Shown piece by piece: positions 23,216 to 34,695 of a DNA stretch of 64,000 bases. A model generated the notes under the pieces. It saw only the letters and a program-made list of their open reading frames with translations, was not told where the DNA came from and did no database searches. The stretch is from Henckelia pumila (lineage: Eukaryota; Streptophyta; Magnoliopsida; Lamiales; Gesneriaceae), in assembly GCF_033568475.1 (NCBI RefSeq), contig NW_027331831.1:3286001-3350000 (forward strand), in the 5' to 3' direction. The first letter of the stretch is position 1, and the number at the start of each line of letters is the position of its first letter. Position numbers and translations under genes: made by a program.

Positions 23216-25966
23216 TTTTTAATTATTTATTTTACTAAAATATGATTAATTTAATTAACATAAAAATATAACAATTAAAATAAACTTTAAGTAAAAAAAA
23301 TTATAATAATAATTTAAAGTACTTTAATTGTAAACTTATTATATATTGTTGGGTGCAATAATTGTCCCTGTTTGATAGAGTGATCGAATCATGATGTTTG
23401 GGCTGCTGTGTAGTTAAAAGATTTGAGTTGCATCATTACCACCAGCTATAGCTTTTGGTAAAGCGGAAAACGTTCGGTCTTACATATATTATCACTTTGT
23501 TGTTTTCTATAAGAATTATTTAAAGTGTTACATAGAAATATAACAATTAAAATAAAATTTCATAAATAAGTAAAAAAAATTATAATATTAAATTAAAGTA
23601 CTGTTATTTTAAAATTATTATATATTATCACTTCGTTGTTTTTTAAAAAATTACTTAGAGCGTTAAAATATTTAAATAATATTTAATATGTTGATATATT
23701 AATAGATCACTCCATTTATTTGCATTAAAAACTTTCAAAATTATATCAAATTGAATTTTGATAATAAATGTTTTAATTTTTTATAGTTAAACAAAATACA
23801 TGTAAACAAAAAAAAATGAGGAAATATTTTAACAAAATAGTTTTTATATTAGATGTAATATAAAATTAAAATAACCTTAAATTTACTCATATTAATTTTT
23901 CAATTTAACTATATATTATTCAACCAAAATCTAAATTTTTCGAGAATATGTATTGCAGAATTTGCAGTAAATAATAAAAAAATAAAGTGGCTATATAATG
24001 ATAAAATTATTATTAAAATATATTTTTCATATAAATAATACTAAGATAAAATAACTAATATTTTTCATATTTATTTAATTAAAAATATTATGCCATTCAA
24101 TTAAATATAGAATTAATAGTAAATTTTATCATTATATAACCATTTTATTTTTTTATTAATTATTGAAAATTGTGAAATACATCTTTTCAAAAATTTAGAT
24201 TTTGATTCAATACTATATAGTCCTTAATCAAAAAATTAATATGCTTGAACTTATCATTTTAATTAGTTCAATATTTTGGTACTTTTACATATTTAAATCC
24301 TTATTTATGAATGCATATTTAATGAAAAAATTGGAAGGCGAATTGAGTTTAATAAAATAATGATAAAGATAAAGTAATAATATTTTTTTAGAAACAAATT
24401 AATTAATAATAATAAATTTAAAATAAAAAATAAAAACTCATAAAATGCAAATGTTTGACAAATATTTTATAATTGGATCTTATGGGTTGTATAGATTTAA
24501 AAATTATACTCTCAAGAGGTCAAATATGTAATTTTAATACTTCACATGGATATTTGGTGCCAAAAAAATCAAAATGTTTGTCTAATCGCATGAGGGGCGC
24601 GTCGCAACAACCGCTCATATGAAGGGCATGCGTGCTAATTTTATAAAAAACTCAGAGTTGAAGATGTCTATTAAAATTTCACAAAGGAGAAATGTGCATT
24701 TTCAATATTTCATAAGGGTATTTGGTGCAAATAACTCTATATAAATATATGCATAACATTTCATTTATTAAAGTGATCATATAAATGCATGATGTTTTAT
24801 TTTTATATTAGAATGTATCTTTCGTAAAAAAAATATAAACAATTATTGGATTATAAGCTATACATTAATAAATTTAGATAATGACCAATGTTTTTCTTTG
24901 AAATAATTTAACCATTGTTTAAACAACCAAACTAATACAATAATCATGATAAAAATAATATAAGTATAGAATATATTATCAAATGCATAGAACTTTGAAA
25001 TAAATAATCATAATAAATAATTGAGTTTTTTATAGTTCAATGTGATTTTTTTTTCGGGATCATAATTATATTCACAAAATATGATGATAATTTCGTATAG
25101 CTCGATTATATTTGATTTTTTAAATGAAATTTGATATTTACACTCTATTTTGTGTTACCTACACTCAAAGTCATGTGTAGAATGAAGTGAAAATTCATTT
25201 ACAAATGGAGTACAAATAACAAAAAATGGAGTGTAAATATCAACTTTTTTTAAAAAAAATTAATGTAAGAAACTTTTCATCTAATCTTCGCCCGGGCCTC
25301 ATTTTTCTTTGGACCGCCCCTGATCTAGATATATGTATTTTGGAACTTCTAGTGTCTTTTTCTGACCTGGTGTTGCGTGACATCAATGCAGTATTGACGC
25401 GTATAATACCACATGAGTACATTCGACGAAAAAGATTAAAATTGTCAAAAATCGAAAAATACATAATTAAAACTGAATTTGATAATATTAAAGATCAAAA
25501 TCGCAAAATTAGCCTATGGACGAAATTTGCACTTTCAAACTCCTCCACACGCAACCTAAAAGACAATAAAGTTTTGTAGCACCCCCAACACGAAAATGGA
25601 GTATATATCTACATTTCCTGCGCATGCACGTGGCTGTGCCCTCGTCGTGGACCTCACTGTCTAGCAACACAACGCACCATGAGATTTTCACTATGCATTG
25701 CATGCATGTCGCGCACTTGTTTCATTTGTGTAACAAATACGAAATTTTAGCCAGATTAATCCATAAATAAAGTGATAAGAAAGGAACTAATTAAAGGTAA
25801 TGTTTTTAGGAACAAAATGGAAATAAGACGATTATCACAAAATTTAAAATGGAAAATTTGTGGCCTACAAGTGTGAGCAGAAGTTGACCAAATAGCAAGA
25901 AATAAGCTCACATAAAAAGAAAAAAAAAAAGAAGAGAAAACTCTCCAATGTTCCACATAGGCTGTT

Positions 25967-26102
25967 CAATAACCGTCGCAACCCATTGTGACAGTTGCGA
26001 CGATAGGAAATGTGGCGTTATGGTGAACCGTCGCAAAAGCGTTTCAAATACAAATTTACGACGGTTGTTACAACGCTAAAACCGTTGCAAATGCTGAAAT
26101 TT
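25967..26102. mobile_element. Remnant of a CACTA-like element end (ACCGTCGCAA subrepeats)
   Basis: The units ACCGTCGCAA, GTTGCGACG, ACCGTCGCAAA, ACGACGGTTGT and ACCGTTGCAAA occur in both orientations within about 136 bases. Arrays of GCGACGGT-type units near the ends are typical of plant CACTA and related DNA transposons. No CACTACAAGAAA terminus or target duplication is visible, so this is only a fragment. Confidence 0.35.
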
Positions 26103-27424
26103 TTTTGTCTTATAAGCATGTGCATGTAACCATGCTGAACAGCAGTCGTCTTCCATTCTTTGCAGGCGTCAATTTGAACAATTCCTTGTTTAATTTACAA
26201 TATAATCAAACAAACAATGACTTTTGAGGTAATAATTTTAGGTTTATTCACTGTTTTATTCTTTAAACTTGCAATATTGATCACCTGCTAGCTTTCTGTT
26301 TGCATGAATATTATTCATGTAATGCAAACAAAGTGCGTCTTAAAAATATTCTCAAACACTACGTAAGAGTCATACATGACATGCACTTAGTCTAATTACG
26401 CCCGATCGCGAGCCTATTAGTTTCGAATGTCATGTGGATCAAAATCTTAATTTTCTAGTGGTTAATTATAATTTGTTTTTAAAAAAATCGAATTTGCTTA
26501 ATTACTATACCAGTGTTTATAACCGAATCACTTTTAAGTTTTGAATTTAGCAGTTGAAAATGATATGAACATCCATTTATTATTTAGGCGAGAACAATTT
26601 ACCAAAAGAATATCCCTAATTATGTGCTTGATTGAAGTCCATAATTTTCTACTTTTTAAGTGGTATAAAACTTTTTTCTTTCGAAAAAAAAAAAAACGTT
26701 TTCAAAAATACACTTCTAGAAAAAAAAGCATTTAAAATAACATCCATAACATGTGTTGGATAAATTTCCTAGAATTTTAATTTTTCTTTCTTCCTTCCTT
26801 TTTTTTAAGGAAAAAAAAAGGGTCTCTATATCCAAACACGTCCTCCTATTAATGGCTAGCGTTCAGTTGAGATGTTTTAGCAAAATCAATTCGTCGATTG
26901 ATGATATGATTCATGTCCTCATCAGACTCCATCTTAAAAAATGGGATATTTTTCTCATCAGACTTCATCGAATTTGAAGTCAGATGGGCAATTAATGATT
27001 CATTCTCTCCAAGTTTTTAAAATTCTTCTTTATAATTTTTAGGGGGGAATTTTTTATAATTCACCCCCCCAAAAAATTATAAAAATGACGATCAACTAAG
27101 AATTTCGTGTCTCTAAACTAAGGAAGCTATATCCACTCCTAGTCTCCTACACAGGAAATGTATTTAAAAATCACAAAACACACATGATATGACTTATGAG
27201 ATGGTCTCAATTGTCAAATTTGTGACACTGATCTTTTGATCCGGTACAACTCATTCAAATTATTATTTTTATGCTAAAAATATTAATTTTCATTGCAAAT
27301 ATAGATGAAGTTAACCCGTCTCATAAATATAAATCTCAAAGCCCGTCTAATTCTCAAAATCAATATATGGGTATTACATAAAATAAATGAGTAAATTAAA
27401 TCATTTATATAGCTATATATGTTA
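26103..27424. other. Spacer left of the retrotransposon
   Basis: No coding exon recognised. It contains homopolymer-rich stretches and the short palindrome listed at 27030-27083. Confidence 0.35.
27030..27083. repeat. Near-perfect 54-bp palindrome
   Basis: The left arm TTATAATTTTTAGGGGGGAA and the right arm TTCACCCCCCCAAAAAATTATAA pair around a TTTTTATAA centre. It may be a minimal foldback element. No clear target duplication. Confidence 0.6.
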
Positions 27425-27477
27425 GGGATAATTACAATAAAACACTATGTGAAAAGTCTAAAATGCATAAAATCCTT
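27425..27477. mobile_element. Left part of an old MULE-type MITE, split by the Sirevirus
   Basis: GGGATAATTACAAT, then GTGAAAAGTCTAAAATGCAT and AAATCC, matches the left end of the intact 266-bp MITE at 35496-35761. The remaining part resumes right of the retrotransposon at about 40613-40849. The retrotransposon's TCCTT target duplication lies inside this element, so the MITE was there first. Confidence 0.6.
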
Positions 27478-28247
27478 TGTAAGGTTTGGACAGAATCACA
27501 AAAATACCAGAAATAATTTTTCGAGTGTGTTATCTTTCAATGTTGTCAACACTTCACGATAACATTATGCAGCAGAATAATTAACTAACAGCAAAAGTAA
27601 ATAGCACACAAATATTTATGCACAAGTACTAAGTACTTGTACAATGCCTCATGGCAAAATAATCACTAAAAAATTAAATCAGTTTATAAAAACCAATTAG
27701 TGATTGTTTTATGAAAAATCTACTTTTCTCAACAGATTGAGAAAATAAAAGACTTCCTAAAAACTAGTAAGAACTAAAATAATAAACCAATAGGAAGTTC
27801 TAAACCGAAAAACAAAAACCAAAGAAATACTTTCTGAACAACACTTCACTCGTGTGTTCTTCAGTGTTTCCAACACTACTCGGCAACACAACGTAGCAAC
27901 GATGAACACTCCAGAAATTCTTCAACAATCTATCTTCAAAGCTCCAGAATTTCTGCAGTGATTCTCTATGTATTTTGTTCTCTATGTTTCACTCTCTTGA
28001 TCTCTCTATTTCGTTGTCTCTCATATGATCGGTCCAAACACTCCTTTAAATAGATCTTCAATATGTTTCCATAAATAACAACCTACAAAGCAAGAAAACA
28101 ATATATCATCATAAATCAAATATTTCGAATCAAGATATAAAGATTACCAATTTTAAAATTTGTTCTAAGAAAGGCAAAACTATAAATATGGAAATTGAAT
28201 GCAATAAGGAAATAATTTAAAAGATATGTGCACAACATGTTCTTTCA
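27478..28247 (-). repeat. 3' LTR of the Sirevirus
   Basis: 770 bases, beginning TGTAAGGTTTGGACAG and ending CATGTTCTTTCA on the plus strand. It pairs with 39834-40607. On the element's own strand this is the downstream LTR, because the purine tract adjoins its inner edge at about 28249-28262. Confidence 0.92.
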
Positions 28248-28413
28248 AACTCTCTCTTTTTGCCTTTCTGGACAAAATACACACACAAGTGCAAATAACT
28301 CCCCCTATCTTATGCAACTAAAGCTCCCCCTCAATTTAATCATCTCAGAACATAGTGTTGTGCGGTCGTGTTGGCAACACCAACTCTCAACACTTACTAG
28401 ATCAGAGTATCAA

Positions 28414-30537
28414 CTAGTTTGATATCATATCAGAGAGTGGTAAGGAGCACAAACTAATCAACTCAGAAATATATTTCGAACTTAGAGCAAAATAACAAAA
28501 ATAAATAACAAAAATAAAAGATAAGAATAATAAAAAAATCCTAAAACCAATTACGATCAACCATAACAAATCATCTTCCTCATCTTCAGCTTGATCAGCA
28601 CTTGATCCTACTCCCCCTTTTTGTCCAGAGGGTCCTGGTAGTCCAAGTTTAGTCCTATACTCAGCCATTAAGGCTTCATAGTACTCCAGATCAGCTTTGG
28701 CTTGTGCAATTTTCAGTTCAGCATGAGCCATTTGAGCACGAATTGTAGTATAATACAACATAATCACAGCAGTGTTATGAATGGTCATGGGTGGAACAGA
28801 CTCAGTGTTGGAAACACTGGGTACAGCACCAGTCCATGGTAGATCAATCTTCCTATTTCCCTTCAGCAAACCAGGTGCGATCTTGATAAGCTCATCTCCT
28901 CCAATCAATTCTTCATCATCGTCTTTCGTGAAGACTTGAGATTCCAGCATACCATAGATCAATGAGGGAAACGGAAACTTAATTGCTTTCCAACCACCTT
29001 CTCGAAAGGTCATAATATTTTCAAACACCAAATTTCCAAAATCCAAAGGAGCTTGAGTTCCAATGGCAAACAGCGCAAGGGCTTGTGGCTTAGTTACCAC
29101 TGTTGTATTAGTAGATGGCGTCCAATTCCTAATCGCAATTTTGTGAAGCACAGAAAAGAAAGAAGTAAGCTTTGCAGCTGACAACCTGTCTGGGTGCAGT
29201 GGAAATTTTGGAACCATTCCTCCAGTGATCACTTTAGTGACTTGATCAATATCCTCAGTAACTGCATCGTCATCGATATCAGGAGTATTGTAGTGCTCAT
29301 TGATCAAAACAGGAGTAAAATCATACACCTTTCCCCGGATGTACACTTATCCAAACTTAAATGATTATTCATATCCAGTCTTTATGTTCAGATTGCAGTA
29401 AAATTCTAACACAACTCTTCTTGAAAATGGTCCGGCAGTGGTGACAGTAGAATATAAATTCTGCTATTTCAAGAAAGTCACCAAGTTCTGCTTTTCGAAA
29501 GACACTTCATCAATATTTCTTTCTTCCCAACAGTCTTTTTCAGAAAGAGTATCCCATTCATCAGCAGACTCATTTGAATAAAACTAAAGATGGTATGCCT
29601 TTGCAGGGTCAATATCAGAGTCAGATTCAGCAGCAGTGTTGTCATCAGTGTTGGCAACACTGTCATCAGCAGCTTGTTCCTCAGAACTTCCAGAACCATC
29701 AGAAGCAGCATCCTCATAATCTTCAGCCTCAGAACTTGAAGAAGATGAACTATCAGACTCCTGGGGCCGGTTATTCTCAAACTCTTGCAACATTTCAGCA
29801 TCTAGTTCATCACCATCAGATGGAACCTGTGAAGATACAACTGGTTTAGCCTTGGTCTTTCGAATATTCGTCATGAAAGAGGCCAGTGAAATTTTCTCAT
29901 CAGTAGAAGTTGGAGCCTCTGTAGTTGTCTTTGTGGTATCATCAACAACAGCAACACTAGATGGCTCTTTCTCAGTAGAAGCCACATCAGTAGAATCTTC
30001 ATCAGAAGAATCATCACCACTAGATAAAACTCCTTTCTTTGATTTGACCTTTTCAGCAACAGAGGTTTTTGTCCTAGCAACCACCTAAAAATTCTGATCC
30101 GCATAATCATCTTCAGATGAGAAATCTGGATCATCCAAAATAGGACGTGAAGTCTCCCCCTTACCACGAAATCTCTTATTGGTAGTAAAATCGGGGTTGA
30201 AGCCCACTTGGCGCTTTGACCTTCTCGCTATTGGCTGTGTTGGAAACACACGATTCAACACTGAGAAATCAGGAGAATTCTCAAGGTCGATTTCGTTCCC
30301 GGGTTCTCCTGGAGCAATTTCTGCCAACGGTGTAAGTTGAATGGCAACAGGTACAATCGTGAGACTAGGATTTCCAGAAGATATCTCCGAAGGCTTGTCT
30401 TCCTCTTGATAACCCATCTCTGATCGTATATCATGCGAATCGAAACCTTTGCCTGCCATTATGAACAATTTAGAAAGTAAGGGTTTCAGAGAATTTTTGC
30501 AGAGAGAGTTAAAAAAGGTTGAAGATGATATGATCAA
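28414..30537 (-). pseudogene. Envelope-like region of the Sirevirus
   Basis: Two large open stretches, 30537-29584 and 29346-28414, encode an acidic, serine-rich part. A globular segment follows (for example PKFPLHPDRLSAAKLTSFF) of the type called plant transposon/envelope-like protein in Sireviruses. It stands downstream of pol in element order, as in SIRE1. It is fossil material, described only as part of the element; function as an envelope has not been shown for this class. Confidence 0.6.
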
Positions 30538-30732
30538 TTTCTACAGTGATAGAAATATATAGGGATAAGGAATTCAAACGGTAAAAAATCAAAACCCCTA
30601 TCTATCATATCAGACTAAGAATCTCCCCCTAACAGTAACAATTCTTCAACGGGTAAAAAATCTCTCTAATTAAGAAAATTAAATTTGATTAATTAAGGAT
30701 ACCCTGAAAACTCTCACCTAAGAATATATCAA

Positions 30733-31336
30733 TCAATGTTTTCATAATCGGACCGGTGATCGAACCGATTTACCTTAAAAAACGGTCTAACCGGTCGGAC
30801 CGTTTTAACCGAACGGTCGGACCGAAAAATCGTTTATATAATATAATATAATTAATAATATATTTTAAATTTTTAAAACCTAAAAGATGTATATAAATAG
30901 AAAAATATATAGATTTATCATAGTTTGAAAACTAAATAACCATATAAATATATTCAAAATATTAATTTTAGTTATATATTTTTTAAAAATTAATTAAAAA
31001 AATCTAATATTATTAAAATAATATTTTTCATGAAGTACAAATTTCAAATAATGTTGTATAGATATATTAAAATATTAAATTAAGGTTTTAAAATTAAAAA
31101 TATATTTTTTCAAAAAAAAAATAAAAAATCGAAAAACTGGTTGAACCGGTTCTTGACCGGTTCTGGGCCGATTTTTTGACCGGTTCGACCGGTTCGAAGC
31201 CGGTTCAACCGATTCGAAGCCGGTTTTGACCGGTTCTGACCGTAAAAACTGTTTTTAGGAGCAATCCGGACCGGACCAGTGACCGGTTCCCGGTCTAACC
31301 GGTTGAACCGGCCGGTCCGATCCGGTTTTGAAAACA
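30733..31336. mobile_element. CCGGTT-rich inverted-repeat element inside the Sirevirus
   Basis: The ends TGTTTTCATAATCGGACCGG and, inverted, TGTTTTCAAAACCGGATCGG form terminal inverted repeats. Both arms are packed with ACCGGTT/CCGGTT/GACCGG units (many between 30750-30830 and 31130-31330) around an AT-only core. It resembles a common non-autonomous plant family with TGTTTTCAAAACCGG ends. A target duplication was not found. About 604 bp. Confidence 0.55.
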
Positions 31337-32107
31337 TGGATAATCCCCAAAAAAAATAACTCCACATCGAGGTTTAACGCCACTGAACCATATTTAATCA
31401 CAACCAATTCAATTTCAGCAAGTTGGACAATTTTTCTAATTTTTGTTCGTCTTTGAACTTTTAACCCTGAGCACGATATGATCACAATAAATGCAAAATG
31501 CATGAACTAATTTATGTCTAAAACAGAATGTAATGATATTAGATAAAAAAAAATGCATGCAAAGTGTGTGCAATACGTGTTAAACACCAGTATTGGAAAC
31601 ACTTCCCAACAACAATGTAGTCTTCAAAATAATTTTGAATTTGTCACACTTCCAGAGCCATGTTTTTCTCCTTTTTATATTGATTCAGAAGTGGTAGCCT
31701 GCACACTAAAAGAACGGTCTTCATTGGACTCTTTTAGGTAGCTTTTTCCAATTTTCTTTCGATTTTAGTTTGATTTTCAAGACATTGGTCCCTGAAATTT
31801 TATCAAACCATGCTTTTTAAATTTTAAAACCACTTTTCACATGTGACAAGATCATGGAATACACGAACATTCCTCAACTACTTCGTGGTTTAAAGCATAT
31901 TTTCATGGCAAGTGTGATCTGAAAATAACTTTGACAGAAGAACTACAAAGTGTCAGTCAATATTATCAAACAATGCACAACATAAAACATTATGAATATG
32001 CAGTATGCCTAAAGTCCTAAAAATGCACATGCATGTTTGGTGTTGTTCGTCAGTGTTGGCAACACTTAAGGACATCAACCGTAAGTGCTTATAAAGAACA
32101 CATGTTG

Positions 32108-34695
32108 TGTGGGGACCTCGGGTTGCTAATCTCTTTTTAGGGCAACTAATGATTAATTAAACAATTAATCAAATAATTAAAGAATAATAGATCAAGAGCA
32201 GAAATTTTTTTTTTTTTTAAAAAAACCCTAGCCTCGCTCGATCGGTTAAAGTCATCCGATCGAGCGAGCAAAAATATCAAAGTCTCGGGTCTGCAGCGCA
32301 AATGACCTCGCTCGATCGGGCAAAAGCTACCGATCGAGTGAGCAATAAAAATCGAATTTTCTGCCCATGAAAAACAGGCCTCGCTCAATCGGTAACTTTT
32401 ACCCGATCGAGCGAGCCATCTTTTGCTCGAATTTTGCTGCTGTTCTATTGCTGTCAAAACTTTAGTACAAGGTATATATCATCATCCAAATCAATTCTAA
32501 GCATGTTATAAAATCTGAAAACATGCCTACATTCATATACCAAGTTCCTATTATCAACTCATACAATTTAATACATCCAATGAATAGCATAAAAGACATA
32601 AATCAACAAGCTACACTAACTCTCAATAGTGAGCTTCTAAACAAGATTTCAATGTCAAGTTCAATGCTATTTACTACCATTCTTCAACTTAACCCGAGTC
32701 CACACTTGCTACATCTCTCTCCCGAGCTATCAATGTTCTCTCAACCAAGCTCCTGCCCCACCTGTTGCAATGCACACATACAAAACAAAGCAACAGCCGG
32801 ATAAACTCCGGTGAGAAATCATTCTCAGTATAATCGACATATAAATGCGTTAAATAAATCCATATCTACTCTAAACATGTCAACTCAAGAATAGAGTAAA
32901 AATAACGCATATATCGACTCAAATTTCAAATCAAGATTTCAATTTATATAGCGCGCTTATCTCAAGAATTGATTCTTATCACTTCGTTGCCATCAAGATT
33001 CGTATCCGATCTTGACATGGATATCCATCTAACGAGTTTGTAAACGACTCGCAAATAAGGTTAACCGCAACCTTGGCATAGAATCGATTCAATATAACAT
33101 CACATCAACTCGAATATAAATATTCACTACCTGAGATGGATCGACAACATCACAATCAAATCAAAAACATAAACAAGTATGTGGTTTTTACGGGCCAACT
33201 CAAGATTAGTCGTTCTTGAGTTTCAAAGTTCCTACTTCGCGATGTCGTCATTATACCTGTCATTCTCGAGTTTGTCATGTTCCACATCTGGATAGGAAGT
33301 ACAACAACTCCTACAAGAATCTGATCATTCAAACATCAATCAATCTTCAATCAAATTCACTTCAATCTTGATCACTTCTTCTTCGGTTTTAAGTTGAGGT
33401 TCTTGAGTCAATAGTCTCCTATTAAACTCTGAAACATATCATCAAAACATACATATCAAACTTCATTCTATTCAATCATTTCAGAACTGAATCAAAATCA
33501 TCAATATAGATTCAATCAACATCATTTCAAACTTCAACTTCTTCTTATTCGATATAACTCGGAGTCTTGAATCGTTAGCCTTCGAAACTCAACTGAAATC
33601 GAGAAATACAAATGCCATAACATTCATAACATCTAAACAACTATCTCAACTCAGTTATAGGATATCAAAACAAAGTCAAAACATCAACCGGCGGCATAGC
33701 GATTGAAAATCGGGAACCGACTCGGTATCGAATTCATTTCTAATCAACTCAATCATTCGTATCACTTATATCAGCTGAATTCATCATATAAGCAGCTATA
33801 ATCACATGTTAACAAGTCAAAAACATGCTGAAACCATGACAAGTTCGTTTCTTAATTCATTTCCAATCCGACTGCGATATCGAACGGCATATGAACTCAA
33901 AGACACAACATAGTTTCATAATCTGATCTCTGCCATATTTCGTTCTTCAAAACATGCCGAGAGAACAAAATACTTACATCAAATCGAAGGCCTCATCGCA
34001 AGGATTCCAGAACATCTTTCGGAATCAAAATCGGACGAGCGAAACAAAAGTTACGGCTATTTGAACAAATCGAATTCAAAAGAAAAGAAAGGGGTTCGAA
34101 CTCCTATGTTCATTTCTTCACTTTTCTGAATTCATGTCCAAGATACACGTTGCAAGCTGATAATCAAATTAAAATCAGATATGTATTGCATAAATTACAA
34201 TTTAGTCCCTCAAGTCTTCAGTAATTGCAATTCAGTCCTCGGCCTTCTTTTTAATTGAATTTCAATCCAAAATAATTTAAGAATATTAGAATTAAAATCA
34301 AAACTCTAAATATTCTCAAATTAAATATACTCGGATTAAAATTAAATAAATTTGTATTAAATCAATAATCCCGGCCTTTTGCACTTTAGCCCTTCAAACT
34401 TCGATATTTTCAAATCAGTCCCTGATCGGGTTGTATCCTCCAAATTAATCTTCGTTAATTCCTGAAACATGGAATATAATCTTAAATCCCATAAATATTC
34501 AAATCGAATATTTATTCTTTTAATTTAAGAATTCTCGGAATTTAATTCTCAAAATCCGTAAATTCTCAAATTAAATATTTTCGGCTCGAAATTAAATCTA
34601 TCATTTCCATAACTTTTCAAATCAATATTAGCCCTTAATATGGAATTTAATCCTCAAATTTCATAATTAATAATTTAATATTTTCGGGCCTTACA
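32108..34695. mobile_element. 2.6-kb solo LTR nested in the Sirevirus
   Basis: Starts TGTGGGGACCTCGGG and ends CGGGCCTTACA, and is flanked by the 5-bp duplication TGTTG at 32103-32107 and 34696-34700. There is no internal coding region and no second LTR, so it is a solo LTR left by recombination within an element whose family (probably Ty3/gypsy-like by its length) cannot be read from the LTR. It lies at the very end of the host element's pol region and is therefore younger than that element. Three long hairpins occur near its left end. Confidence 0.8.
32233..32415. repeat. Three successive CTCGCTCGATCGG hairpins in the solo LTR
   Basis: Arms at 32233-32245/32256-32268, 32307-32319/32330-32342 and 32380-32392/32403-32415. 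Each pairs CTCGCTCGATCGG with CCGATCGAGCGAG (one or two variants), with loops of about 10 bases and spacers of about 38 bases. Confidence 0.9.

Larger units (their letters stand above)
21497..25966. other. Long AT-rich spacer
   Basis: Upstream of PPOX1 it starts with a GGACTT hexamer repeated about four times (21596-21619), possibly in the leader. The rest is very AT-rich, with microsatellites (listed separately) and many short A/T homopolymers. A 117-codon frame at 25226-25579 shows no family features and is treated as chance. No gene is recognised. Confidence 0.4.

Noticed and set aside
25226-25579. 117-codon open frame on the plus strand in the AT-rich spacer
   Set aside because: No recognisable family, no neighbouring exon or promoter signal, and lysine/isoleucine/asparagine-rich composition expected of AT-rich DNA.
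28414-30537. Large open frames that could be taken for host genes
   Set aside because: They lie inside the LTR-bounded element downstream of pol and have the envelope-like composition of Sireviruses; they are fossil element sequence.
32233-32415. CRISPR-like array of short repeats
   Set aside because: Only three palindromic units with similar spacers in a plant LTR; no cas genes and no bacterial context.
32523-32804. 93-codon open frame within the nested solo LTR
   Set aside because: LTRs of this kind are non-coding, the peptide has no family features, and the frame is an accident of composition.
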